DNA from: Phycisphaerae bacterium
Lineage (GTDB): Bacteria; Planctomycetota; Phycisphaerae; Sedimentisphaerales; Anaerobacaceae
Assembly: GCA_028714855.1 (NCBI GenBank)
Contig: JAQTLP010000002.1
Coordinates: 1-64,000 of the forward strand
Direction of reading: 5' to 3'
Length of the DNA stretch: 64,000 bases
The notes beneath the pieces are model-generated. The model did not search any database and was not told the origin of the DNA. It was given only the letters and a program-made list of their open reading frames with translations. The first letter of the stretch is position 1; each line of letters starts with the position of its first letter. This document shows positions 16,693-25,278 of this stretch, piece after piece. The position numbers and the translations under genes were made by a program.

Positions 16693-17904
16693 CTAGCTTG
16701 CCATGTCCGACATTGTGAAAATCGGCAGATACATCGCAAGAACTACCACCAGCACAATCGCTCCAACAGTTACAATCATTATCGGCTCAAGCATACTCGT
16801 CATGAAGGTTATTGTGGAATCAACCTTTCGTTCGTAATGGGTGCTGGTTCTTTCAAGTACTGATGCTAATGAGCCGCTTTCTTCGCCTACCTGTATCATT
16901 TTGATGACCATATTAGGGAAAAAGCCGACTGCGGCCATACTCAAGGAGATGTTTAAGCCTCCGACAATACGTTCTTTGGTTCGTGTTACGGCCGACTTTA
17001 TAATTTCGTTATCGGTCATTCCGGAGAGAATATCGAACACATCAAGCACCGAAACGCCTGCTGCCACCAAAGTCGACATCGTTCTGCAGAACGTTACAAT
17101 AAATGCCTGTTTGATTACCTTGCCAAATAAAGGTATGGACAGAACGATTCTGCTGAAGAAATGATGGCCTTTTTGGGTCTTGGAGGTTAAAACCGCAAAA
17201 ACTATCACGAAAAGAATGGAGCCGATAATGTAGTGGAGGTTGTGTTGTAGAATACTGTAAACCGCCATGAAGCCCCTGGTAAAAGCGGGCAGTTTACCGC
17301 CTATCTGGTCAAATATAACACGGAATCGCGGAATAATAAAAGCCATAATGAATATGACTATCAGCACTATAAATCCGAGCACAAAAATGGGATAGGCTAT
17401 TGCACCTTTAACTTTTCTTGCCAATTTATCGCGGCTATCAAAATACTCCGCCAGTCTGCGCAGCACCTCCGAGAGATTACCGCTGGCCTCTCCGGCTAAT
17501 ATCATCGCATAAGCCAGCCGGTTAAAAACCTTCGGATATTCCAAAATACTGTTCGAAAAAGTCTCTCCCTTAAGCATTTTTTCCAAAATCTGTTTTAATA
17601 TTGTTCGAAGCTGCAAATTGTCCACGTCTTCACTAATGGTCTCCAAGGCCGTGGGAATAGCAACTCCTCCCTCTACCATTGTGGTCAACTGCCAGCAAAG
17701 TGCTGCCAAGTCCGCCGATTTGATTCGCTTGCTGAAATCTGTCAGGTGCTTTTTTGGGGTGTCCACCGCTATCTCGTTGACAGAGACAGGAGTAAGCCCC
17801 TGTTCACGAAGCCAGCCAAGTAAATCATTTGAGGAAGAAGCATCTTTGAAGCCTTCCTTGCGCTGCCCTGACGAATCCCGAGCGATATATTTGTAGTTTT
17901 TCAT
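16693..17904 (-). CDS. PilC/GspF inner-membrane platform protein (block B)
   Basis: A 403-residue protein with an N-terminal cytoplasmic domain and two GspF repeats (about residues 70-195 and 270-395). These carry the conserved ALCWQLTTMVEGGVAIPTAL and AFIVTFCRTMSTLVAAGVSV segments, and membrane helices at about 165-185, 217-237 and 375-397. It forms the membrane platform that the GspE/PilB ATPase rotates or remodels. It lies between GspE and the pilins. A paralogue is at 22812-24008. Confidence 0.93.
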   Translation of the reverse strand: MKNYKYIARDSSGQRKEGFKDASSSNDLLGWLREQGLTPVSVNEIAVDTPKKHLTDFSKRIKSADLAALCWQLTTMVEGGVAIPTALETISEDVDNLQLRTILKQILEKMLKGETFSNSILEYPKVFNRLAYAMILAGEASGNLSEVLRRLAEYFDSRDKLARKVKGAIAYPIFVLGFIVLIVIFIMAFIIPRFRVIFDQIGGKLPAFTRGFMAVYSILQHNLHYIIGSILFVIVFAVLTSKTQKGHHFFSRIVLSIPLFGKVIKQAFIVTFCRTMSTLVAAGVSVLDVFDILSGMTDNEIIKSAVTRTKERIVGGLNISLSMAAVGFFPNMVIKMIQVGEESGSLASVLERTSTHYERKVDSTITFMTSMLEPIMIVTVGAIVLVVVLAMYLPIFTMSDMAS

Positions 17905-18017
17905 TTATCAGACCTTACCTAAAATTGCCTGGCATTAATTCGCTGCTTTAAGGCTTCCTCGCAGCTATATATTATCGGCGTCTAAAAACCTCAAGTTCAC
18001 TAAAAAATAGAGCCTTA

Positions 18018-19787
18018 TTATTTCACTCCTATGTCTTCCGTAAATGCCGTGCTAAGGACTTCTTCTGCGGTAGTTAAGCCATTCATCATATTACTGATGC
18101 CGCTTTCAAATAACCCGCCATAACCCTTTTGACGGGCCGCTGCTCTAATTTCTCTTTCATTTTTGCCGTTAATGATCATTTCGCGAATATCTGAATCCAT
18201 TACGAGGAACTCAAAAATCGGCAAACGCCCCTTATACCCTGTGTTCCCACAGGCGCCGCAGCCCTTTCCGTGATGAAAGACAGTGTTTTTGGCCTGCTCC
18301 GGGTCAATTTTCAGGCGTTTAAGAACATCCGGGCTGAGCTCGACTGGCTCTTTGCATTTCTCACAGATTTTTCGAACAAGTCTTTGGGCAACGATTAAGT
18401 TGAGCGTTGAAGCCAGCAAATACGGCTCAATTCCCATATAGATAAACCTGCTTATCGCACTGGGCGCATCGTTGGTATGGAATGTGCTCAGAACCAGGTG
18501 GCCGGTCAAAGACGCTTTTATTGCGATTTCAACCGTTTCTTTGTCCCTGATTTCACCTATTAAAATTATGTCCGGGTCCTGTCTCAAGATTGCCCGCAAA
18601 CATGTCGCAAAATCGAGATTGATTTCCGGCTTGATTTGAATCTGGTTAATACCGGCCAGACGGTATTCAACCGGGTCTTCAACCGTGGTAATGTTTTCCG
18701 TCGGGTCCCTCAGGTAATTTAACGCCGCGTATAATGTGGTGCTTTTACCGCTGCCGGTCGGCCCGGTGACAACTATGATGCCGTGGGGCTGAGACAATGC
18801 GGTTTTAAATTCTTCGAGACGTTTTGGTTCAAACCCCAGCTGGTCAAGGTCATGGCTTGCCGCTGCTGAATCGAGAATTCGCATCACTATCTTTTCGCCG
18901 TATATTGTCGGAATTGTCGAGACTCTGACATCTATATCTCTGCCGGAGGCTCTTACTTTTAATCGGCCGTCCTGGGGCAATCTGCGTTCAGCAATATCCA
19001 TATCTGAGAGAATCTTAATCCTGGCAGTCACCGCGGACTGCATTTTTCTGGCCGGCGGAACCATATCACGAAGGATACCGTCAATTCGCATACGAATCAT
19101 CATCGACTTTTCCTGCGGCTCGATATGAATATCACTTGCTCTGCTTTTGACCGCCTGGCTTAGTAACAAGTCAACAAAACGAATCACAGGTGCTCTCGCT
19201 GCAGCTGCTGCGCTCTCTGCGTCTGCCTCCTGGGCCTCATCTGTAACCGACGTCACCTCGCTATCTTCACTAACTCCGACAATGTCGCGGAGCTGTTGTT
19301 CCTCGACATCAGAACCATGATAAATCACCTCTATCGCCTGCCGAATTTCCTTGGGCGAACTAATTACTACTTTAATTTGACGTTTTATTTTCAGCGAGAT
19401 TGTATCTATCGCTACAACATTAAGCGGGTCTGCCATCGCCACGATAACGTTGCCATCTACCTCACCAATCGCCACAAGACAAAATCGTTTGGAGATAGCC
19501 TCAGGTAACATTCGAGCGATACTCATATCTGTCTTGGTAATATCATCGAGGCGGATATATTCCATTGAGAGATGTTCGGCCAGGGCCGTGGTAATATCTT
19601 CTTCGCTCAGCATTTTCCGTCGAACCAATACCTCGCCGAGTCGGCCGCCATGCTCTTTCTGTTCGTTTAACACCTCAGTCAGCTCTTCGCGGGTCAAAAG
19701 CCCTTTGGATACGAGTAGTTCGCCAAATAAAATGTCGGCTTTAGTTTTAAAGGTAGTGGTACTGGAAATTTCTTGCGCGGGTTTCAT
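18018..19787 (-). CDS. GspE/PilB assembly ATPase (block B)
   Basis: 589 residues. The N-terminal MshEN-type domain (about 20-160; LLVSKGLLTREELTEVL) is a family that can bind cyclic di-GMP. It is followed by the T2SSE core with Walker A GPTGSGKST (about 344), Asp box, Walker B-like LIGEIRD, and the zinc-binding tetracysteine loop CEKC...CGAC (about 475-513). It powers pilus or pseudopilus assembly. GAGGAG precedes the ATG, and it is the first gene of block B with its own promoter. Confidence 0.94.
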   Translation of the reverse strand: MKPAQEISSTTTFKTKADILFGELLVSKGLLTREELTEVLNEQKEHGGRLGEVLVRRKMLSEEDITTALAEHLSMEYIRLDDITKTDMSIARMLPEAISKRFCLVAIGEVDGNVIVAMADPLNVVAIDTISLKIKRQIKVVISSPKEIRQAIEVIYHGSDVEEQQLRDIVGVSEDSEVTSVTDEAQEADAESAAAAARAPVIRFVDLLLSQAVKSRASDIHIEPQEKSMMIRMRIDGILRDMVPPARKMQSAVTARIKILSDMDIAERRLPQDGRLKVRASGRDIDVRVSTIPTIYGEKIVMRILDSAAASHDLDQLGFEPKRLEEFKTALSQPHGIIVVTGPTGSGKSTTLYAALNYLRDPTENITTVEDPVEYRLAGINQIQIKPEINLDFATCLRAILRQDPDIILIGEIRDKETVEIAIKASLTGHLVLSTFHTNDAPSAISRFIYMGIEPYLLASTLNLIVAQRLVRKICEKCKEPVELSPDVLKRLKIDPEQAKNTVFHHGKGCGACGNTGYKGRLPIFEFLVMDSDIREMIINGKNEREIRAAARQKGYGGLFESGISNMMNGLTTAEEVLSTAFTEDIGVK

Positions 19788-19961
19788 TCAATCTCCTCTT
19801 TCTGTCGCCATTCAATAAGCTCTTTTCCAGCAAAATAAGTTTTTCCCGATAAATTGCAAATACGCAATCAGCAGGCGTTTTATTTTTACTTAAATCTTCG
19901 TGGTAAGAAGCTCAACATAAGAACTGGAAGCTTCTTCCCTGCCCGCCGCTTTATCGTTTAA

Positions 19962-19989
19962 AGTATAATAAACAAAACATCGGAAGCAA
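19962..19989 (-). promoter_or_regulatory. Possible sigma70 promoter for pilus block B
   Basis: TTGCTT and TATACT 16 bp apart on the minus strand, about 170 bp upstream of the GspE start. The intervening leader has the segment AAATAAAACGCCTGCT, similar to AAATAAAACACCTGCT in the pilus-cluster repeat. The remainder of 19788-20148 holds no gene. Confidence 0.4.
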
Positions 19990-20120
19990 AAAACCGCCGC
20001 TTCATCCGAAAATAGCAAATAACCTTGCCGGAAAAAGATTTATCGCCGTTTATGGGCAGGGGACGCTTTTATGGGACAGTTGATACATAATTCTTCGACG
20101 CTGATACAATCGATACCACA

Positions 20121-20152
20121 GTTACTATTGTACTTAAAGGCACAATAGTTAC
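20121..20152 (-). terminator. Hairpin overlapping the stop of the URO-D gene
   Basis: GTAACTATTGT pairs with ACAATAGTAAC (one mismatch) across a 10-nt loop; the TAA stop codon is in the stem. No T-run follows, so it may be a 3'-end stabilising hairpin rather than a strict rho-independent terminator. Confidence 0.4.
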
Positions 20153-21324
20153 GCCCCCTGTGGTTTCGTTCGCTTTTTTCTCGTTTTCAATTCGCCCCCG
20201 ATTTCGCCGCGCCGTTTTCTGATTTTTTCCACATCAATTGGATATGTTCCGTATACGTGGACCGTTTCGTACATTGTTACCGTGTTCTCCGGTGGAATCA
20301 TACCTCCGACTTCGCCGGAAGACCCTATTAATATTCCCCCCTGCGGACCGATTTCTTCTATCAATTCCAATGTTTCATCTTCAACGTCGTAGATGTTCCC
20401 CTCCGGCAGTGTAACTGCACAGCACACATTTCCAAAAAGCAGTTTGTCTGGATATCGCCTTCTTATTTCGAAAATATCGTTGCAACCCTTCCTCTCTATC
20501 GGCTCAAGGCCGTCAGCCCCGAATTGCTCGAATATTATCGGCAGAAGCTCGCCGTATCTCCCGTCGCTGTGAAACAAAAACTTAAAACCTTTCTCTTTAA
20601 TCGGTTCGCTAATCCATCTCCACCGCGGCAGTGCCTGCTCTATTATAAACTTCGGGCTGAATATCGGCCCTGTATCGCAGGCAATGTCCTCACCCATAAA
20701 CAGCATCGGGGCCGACGCATTCTCTGCAAACACCTGTGCGATATAAGCCGAAAACCTGGCGGCGCAATCCATAATCTGCGAAACAAGTTCCGGAGCATCG
20801 TAAATCGCCGTCATAAAAAGCTCCATACCGGCATAAGTGTAAGCATCATTCACAGGCCCATCAACTGCTCCGACAAAGACAAGGTCGTAATAATCAAAAA
20901 CCTCTTTTATATGTTTAATAAATGGTGCATACCATTTCTTGACTTCTTCATATTTCGGAATTCCGGGCATATTTTTCTCGAGCTCTTTCAAATTCGAGAA
21001 AGGTCTTCTCGTAATCCAGTCCGCCCCTCCCCTTCGTGTCACCTCCCATCCGTCCGGATTCACCCCCAGAAAGCGTCCCCAGTTCTCAATCTTTGACCTA
21101 ACCCACGATTTTACAGGGTCATAAATCTGGTGTGTAGCATCCAGCCCCATTCCCTTGAAAGCTTTGGCGTTTATCTCAACTATCTGTTCGAAAGCATACT
21201 TTTTCGATTCATCGAAGCCGCCGTATCTTGCCAGCAATTCTCTACTAACCATAAAATCATAAGTTAATATCCTGTCGGTTTCCTCCCGGTTAATCGCTTT
21301 CACAAATCTTTCGTAATTACCCAT
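20149..21324 (-). CDS. Uroporphyrinogen decarboxylase (URO-D) family protein
   Basis: 391 residues with the URO-D barrel pattern: an N-terminal MGNYERFVKAINREETDRI, the central FVGAVDGPVNDAYTYAG, the zinc-region histidine in FLFHSDGRYGELLP, and GNVCCAVTLPEGN, where cobalamin-methyltransferase members (MtaA/CmuA) place a metal-binding cysteine. This uncharacterised planctomycete subgroup is more likely a methyltransferase or of unknown activity than the haem enzyme HemE, since the HemE N-terminal substrate motif is absent. It is a lone gene between the two pilus blocks with no functional link visible. Confidence 0.8.
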   Translation of the reverse strand: MGNYERFVKAINREETDRILTYDFMVSRELLARYGGFDESKKYAFEQIVEINAKAFKGMGLDATHQIYDPVKSWVRSKIENWGRFLGVNPDGWEVTRRGGADWITRRPFSNLKELEKNMPGIPKYEEVKKWYAPFIKHIKEVFDYYDLVFVGAVDGPVNDAYTYAGMELFMTAIYDAPELVSQIMDCAARFSAYIAQVFAENASAPMLFMGEDIACDTGPIFSPKFIIEQALPRWRWISEPIKEKGFKFLFHSDGRYGELLPIIFEQFGADGLEPIERKGCNDIFEIRRRYPDKLLFGNVCCAVTLPEGNIYDVEDETLELIEEIGPQGGILIGSSGEVGGMIPPENTVTMYETVHVYGTYPIDVEKIRKRRGEIGGELKTRKKRTKPQGA

Positions 21325-21471
21325 CCTGTCCGCTCTTTCCCCTCACAATACCCCTGACATAAAAAAATATCCACCGTCACCGGCGGTCCGAAACCCTAAA
21401 CTTCACTTTCCTATCTGCTGGTACCGGCTGTAGCACTAAAGACGCTGGATATTCTTAATTCGATAGTTTTC

Positions 21472-21624
21472 TTATTTCTTCTCGGGGGCGGGGGCCTTCT
21501 CACAGGCCTTTGTCTCCGGGGCCTTCTCGCACTTCTTCTTCTTCTTTTCGCAGCAGCCCGTTGTCATCATTATTCCAAAAGCAATTACCACTGCCGCCAG
21601 AATCACAACATATTTCGCCTTCAT
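21472..21624 (-). CDS. Small lysine/cysteine-rich lipoprotein (50 aa)
   Basis: The reading frame has 50 codons with AAGGAG seven bases before the ATG. It encodes a signal peptide MKAKYVVILAAVVIAFGIMM ending in a lipobox-like TTGC, so the mature protein would be a lipid-anchored CCEKKKKKCEKAPETKACEK plus a short tail. Small entericidin-like or Lys-rich lipoproteins have this form, but no family can be assigned. It lies between the URO-D gene and tRNA-Val. Confidence 0.7.
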   Translation of the reverse strand: MKAKYVVILAAVVIAFGIMMTTGCCEKKKKKCEKAPETKACEKAPAPEKK

Positions 21625-21661
21625 TTAGTTCTCCTTAAAAGTTTACATTAAGTTTGTTCAA

Positions 21662-21735
21662 TGGGCGGTATTGGACTCGAACCAACGGCCTCCTGCGTGT
21701 CGAGCAGGCGCTCTAACCAGCTGAGCTAACCGCCC
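21662..21735 (-). tRNA. tRNA-Val (anticodon GAC)
   Basis: A 74-nt cloverleaf: acceptor GGGCGGU/ACCGCCC, D arm, anticodon stem CCTGC/GCAGG with loop TCGACAC, T arm GTTGG TTCGAGT CCAAT, discriminator A, no encoded CCA. Position 33 is C where U is nearly universal. The anticodon reads GAC (Val). Confidence 0.93.
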
Positions 21736-21855
21736 CTTAAGTCTTTATACTATCATTAAACAAACAAAAAAAATCAAGACTTTTGTTAGAAATGTCCCAT
21801 TGCAGATTTACCTTGCTGATGTAACACTTGCTATGAAAGCGACTTACAGCAGTCA

Positions 21856-22350
21856 TCACTTCAAATTTCTTCTGACTACCGCCGCCGCTGAAACGGTCCG
21901 TTCAATATCACCGCTTGCCACCGTTATGGAAATCTGAACGCTCTTAATATCCGCCCCGTCATCCGTGGGAGTCTTGACAAAAGTCATAGCGGTGATATTG
22001 CTGCACAATACATAATCGGCCCCGGTAGCATGGTCGTGGAGATACAGCTTTTTATCAGCGCTATCGTAACGGTATGTCACTTCGGAACCATCGGCACATA
22101 ACAATTTACATCTGTCCTCGCCCGTAACAGCGGGGTCAACCAAACCCGTCCGAACCTGAGTTGTTATTCGAAAAAGCGCCTGTCTGGCTTTGTTGATTGA
22201 CTCAAAGACAGCCTCGTTTTGACGATAATTTATGAGCGAGGCGTTAAAAGCCACAACCACAGCAGCAAGCAATATGCCCGCCACCGCCAAAACAACCAGT
22301 AATTCCACAAGAGTAAAACCTGCGGCAGATTTAGCCGGCCTGGTTAACAT
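21856..22350 (-). CDS. PilW/GspJ-like prepilin (block A)
   Basis: ATG 22350 is preferred over a GTG two codons upstream. The leader MLTRPAKSAAG precedes FTLVELLVVLAVAGILLAAV with Glu at +5. The downstream INKARQALFRITTQVRTGL and a C-terminal beta domain ending in RTVSAAAVVRRN are typical of GspJ/PilW. About 164 residues. Last gene of block A, 9 bp after the PilV-like gene. Confidence 0.85.
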   Translation of the reverse strand: MLTRPAKSAAGFTLVELLVVLAVAGILLAAVVVAFNASLINYRQNEAVFESINKARQALFRITTQVRTGLVDPAVTGEDRCKLLCADGSEVTYRYDSADKKLYLHDHATGADYVLCSNITAMTFVKTPTDDGADIKSVQISITVASGDIERTVSAAAVVRRNLK

Positions 22351-22365
22351 AAACACCCCTCGCCT

Positions 22366-22782
22366 TTATTCATCAATATCAGCCCGAAGCCATCTCGCTG
22401 AGCTAATTTCCTTAGAGTTCAAAAAAACTTTTACAGTTACTCTGATAAAGCCGCTGTCGTAAGCAACAGCTTGTTCGAAGTTGCTTTCGCTTACGTTTTC
22501 AATAACAATTTGCTCGCTGAACGCGGCGAAAGCATTTAAACTTCCGCCGGTCGCATTTATCGGCGGCGAAAACGTACCATTCAAGCCGGATAAATTATCG
22601 TATCTGACCGAGATAGAACGTTCCCTTACCTGCTCGATTAGAAACTCAGCGGTCGATAAATCCGCCGCACCAGTATTAGCCTTTGTGAATGAACCATTGG
22701 CCGCAACCAGAGCCGCTATTGCAACTCCGACCAACAGTATTGCAATCAATACCTCAATAAGTGTAAAACCATTCTTTCTCAT
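22366..22782 (-). CDS. PilV/GspI-like prepilin (block A)
   Basis: 138 residues with a very short leader MRKNG and helix FTLIEVLIAILLVGVAIAAL, then the GspI-type segment DLSTAEFLIEQVRERSI. It follows the PilC gene by about 30 bp and is paired with the PilW-like gene. No PilX-like gene follows here, unlike the two modules in block B. Confidence 0.85.
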   Translation of the reverse strand: MRKNGFTLIEVLIAILLVGVAIAALVAANGSFTKANTGAADLSTAEFLIEQVRERSISVRYDNLSGLNGTFSPPINATGGSLNAFAAFSEQIVIENVSESNFEQAVAYDSGFIRVTVKVFLNSKEISSARWLRADIDE

Positions 22783-22811
22783 AATAGCACACAGGTTAAT
22801 TGCGCTCTCAC

Positions 22812-24008
22812 CTATCTCCCCATAACAGCGCTGGACATCTTAAATATCGGCAGAATAATGCTCATCGCGATAAAGCCGACCAAAATACCCATCAAGACTA
22901 TCATTATAGGTTCAATCATTGAAACAGTAGTTTTGATAACGGTTTTGAGCTCTCTTGCGTAATACTCAGAAACATCACTGAGGACCTCTCCCAATGTACC
23001 CGAATCCTCACCCGTTTTTATCATTTGTACGACATTGGTCGTCATAAGATTATACCGAACGAGGCTCGATGCGATTTTCTTCCCCTGCCGTACCTGCTCA
23101 TAGACCGCAAGCCACATATCCCTATAAAGGACATTTCCCGATATTTGAGATGTTATCGAAATAGTATTAAGAATGGGCACTCCGGCCCTGCTCAGGACTC
23201 CCATCGTGTGCAGGCTCCTTGTTATATAAAGACTTTTGCAGAGCGTTTTGACGAGAGGTAGCACCAGCTTGGTCTTGTCCCACCAATACCGGCCGGTATT
23301 GGTAGTAATAAAGTACCAAAACCCCATAAGCACTCCGCCAACAACCATTAGAATAAAATACCAGTAACCCCGCAAAAATTCGCTGCCGGCCATTAAGACT
23401 TTGGTGGGCCCCGGCAGTAAATGTTCCTTGCCTGCAAATATCGCCGTGAACCTCGGCAAAACAAAGCACAGAAGGAAAATAGTCACAAATGCCGCCATAG
23501 CCGCTATGATAACCGGATAAATCATCGCCCCTTTAATCTGTGAGCGTGTCTCGGCCTCCTGGTCCAGATACTCCGCTAACTTTTGCAGCATTGTGCTGAG
23601 AGAGCCGGAAACTTCCGCAGCACCGATCATATTTATATAAAGATTACTGAATACTCTCGGATGCTCTGCAAGCGCCTGTGAAAAACTTCTGCCCGCTTCA
23701 ATCTTGGCTTTTAAATCGGCGATTACCGCCACAAATTTCCGGTTCTCAAGTTGGGCGGCTATTAACTCCAGCGAATCCTGAATGCTTATCCCCGCCCGAA
23801 CCATAATTGCAAGCTGATTAGTGAAGTTCAGAATATCCTTACTGCTCGGTCCGAACTCAACCCTGAAGCCCTGGATTTTTTTCAGTATGCTCTCCTGCAG
23901 GTTTGCGGGCTTCCCGTCCTGCTTTCGTTCATGAAGTGTCTGAACGGGCCGAGGATTTTCCACAGCAACCGCTGCACCTTCATAACTTTGCGAAAAATTT
24001 CCGGACAT
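22812..24008 (-). CDS. PilC/GspF inner-membrane platform protein (block A)
   Basis: The likely start is ATG 24008 (a TTG lies three codons upstream). About 398 residues with two GspF domains: LNFTNQLAIMVRAGISIQDS (about 60) and SLYITRSLHTMGVLSRAGVP (about 260), each followed by predicted membrane helices, and a C-terminal MIEPIMIVLMGILVGFIAMS. It anchors the assembly ATPase. Follows PilT by about 95 bp. Confidence 0.92.
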   Translation of the reverse strand: MSGNFSQSYEGAAVAVENPRPVQTLHERKQDGKPANLQESILKKIQGFRVEFGPSSKDILNFTNQLAIMVRAGISIQDSLELIAAQLENRKFVAVIADLKAKIEAGRSFSQALAEHPRVFSNLYINMIGAAEVSGSLSTMLQKLAEYLDQEAETRSQIKGAMIYPVIIAAMAAFVTIFLLCFVLPRFTAIFAGKEHLLPGPTKVLMAGSEFLRGYWYFILMVVGGVLMGFWYFITTNTGRYWWDKTKLVLPLVKTLCKSLYITRSLHTMGVLSRAGVPILNTISITSQISGNVLYRDMWLAVYEQVRQGKKIASSLVRYNLMTTNVVQMIKTGEDSGTLGEVLSDVSEYYARELKTVIKTTVSMIEPIMIVLMGILVGFIAMSIILPIFKMSSAVMGR

Positions 24009-24103
24009 GTTCTTCAAGCCCCCATTTTTTAATCTACAAAAGGCCAGCTCGTAAAATGCCGTCCCTCCATTTACTGTGCATTACATAGGCCTAAATCAGC
24101 CGC

Positions 24104-25198
24104 TTATCGCAAAGGCGACTGAATAACTTCAGACCGCTCCATAGGCACGAGCGACTTCTCCATCTTTCCGGGATTAGTCGACTTCGTAATTGCCTCACAT
24201 CTGTCTATGAGACCTTTGGAGTACATATCAATGATGCTGTTATCCATATTCAGCATACCAAGGCTGCGGGAAGTCTCAATAATATTAGGTATTTCGTAGA
24301 TTCTGTTTTCACGAATGCAGTTTCTTACCGCTATGGTACACAGCAAAATTTCCGTGCAAGGCACCATCCCCGGCATATCTATCCGCCTAAACAGTGTCTG
24401 CGAGATAACGGCCTGCAGCGTATTGGCCAACATCGCGCGAATCTGGTCCTGCTGATTTGCAGGATAAATATCTATAATACGCTCGATGGTCTGAGGCGCG
24501 CTCATAGTATGCAGCGTGCTGAAGACAAGATGCCCGGTTTCAGCGGCAGTAATTGTCGAGCTGGTAGTTTCGAGGTCGCGCATTTCGCCGACCATAATAA
24601 TATCGGGGTCCTGCCGTAACACATGCCGCAGGCCCGATGCAAAATCCGGACAGTCATCGCCGATTTCACGCTGCTCTATCATACTCATTTCGTTTTCCAG
24701 CAAATATTCGATAGGGTCTTCCAGCGTAACTATACGTTTTTTATATTTTCTGTTTATCAATCCTACCATTCCTGCCAGCGTCGTGCTTTTACCGGAACCG
24801 GTATGGCCCGTCACCAGAACCAATCCTCTCGGCAGGTCTGTTAACTCTTTAACTATCAGCGGCAGATGCAAATCATCTATCGCAGGAACCTGATTTGGAA
24901 TCACTCTGAACGAAATTGCTATCGTATCGCGCTGGTAATGGGCATTAACACGGAACCTATGGCCGTCCTCAATGGTCGTCGAGAAATCGATGTCCCTCTT
25001 ATCTTCAAGTTTTTTGAACTTGTCCAGCCCAACCATATCAAGAACCATTTCTTTTGCATCTTCGCTGCTGACAACAGGGAAATCCATCTCTATCAGTTCC
25101 GTATTTCTCCGCAATATAGGCGGCATCCCGACGTTGATATGCACATCGCTTGCTCTTTTTCCTATCGCATCCGCCAATATAGCTTTTACATTTGTCAT
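24104..25198 (-). CDS. pilT: Twitching-motility retraction ATPase PilT
   Basis: 364 residues, the usual PilT length. Walker A GHTGSGKST (about 130), Asp box, Walker B-like MVGEMRDLE (about 203), His box HLVFSTLHT, and the diagnostic AVRNCIRE (about 289), equivalent to the AIRNLIRE motif needed for retraction. It depolymerises pili for twitching. Its presence shows that at least one of the two gene sets makes a retractable type IV pilus rather than only a secretion pseudopilus. AAGGAG precedes the ATG. Confidence 0.95.
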   Translation of the reverse strand: MTNVKAILADAIGKRASDVHINVGMPPILRRNTELIEMDFPVVSSEDAKEMVLDMVGLDKFKKLEDKRDIDFSTTIEDGHRFRVNAHYQRDTIAISFRVIPNQVPAIDDLHLPLIVKELTDLPRGLVLVTGHTGSGKSTTLAGMVGLINRKYKKRIVTLEDPIEYLLENEMSMIEQREIGDDCPDFASGLRHVLRQDPDIIMVGEMRDLETTSSTITAAETGHLVFSTLHTMSAPQTIERIIDIYPANQQDQIRAMLANTLQAVISQTLFRRIDMPGMVPCTEILLCTIAVRNCIRENRIYEIPNIIETSRSLGMLNMDNSIIDMYSKGLIDRCEAITKSTNPGKMEKSLVPMERSEVIQSPLR

Positions 25199-25278
25199 AT
25201 CACAATCTCCTTTTGATAAACAAACACCGTTTCACTCCCTATACTTCTGTTTTATTACCCGATATTTTTGAAGGAAAT

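Noticed and set aside
20149-21324. hemE (uroporphyrinogen decarboxylase of haem synthesis)
   Set aside because: Only the general URO-D fold is supported; the HemE N-terminal substrate-binding motif is not seen.
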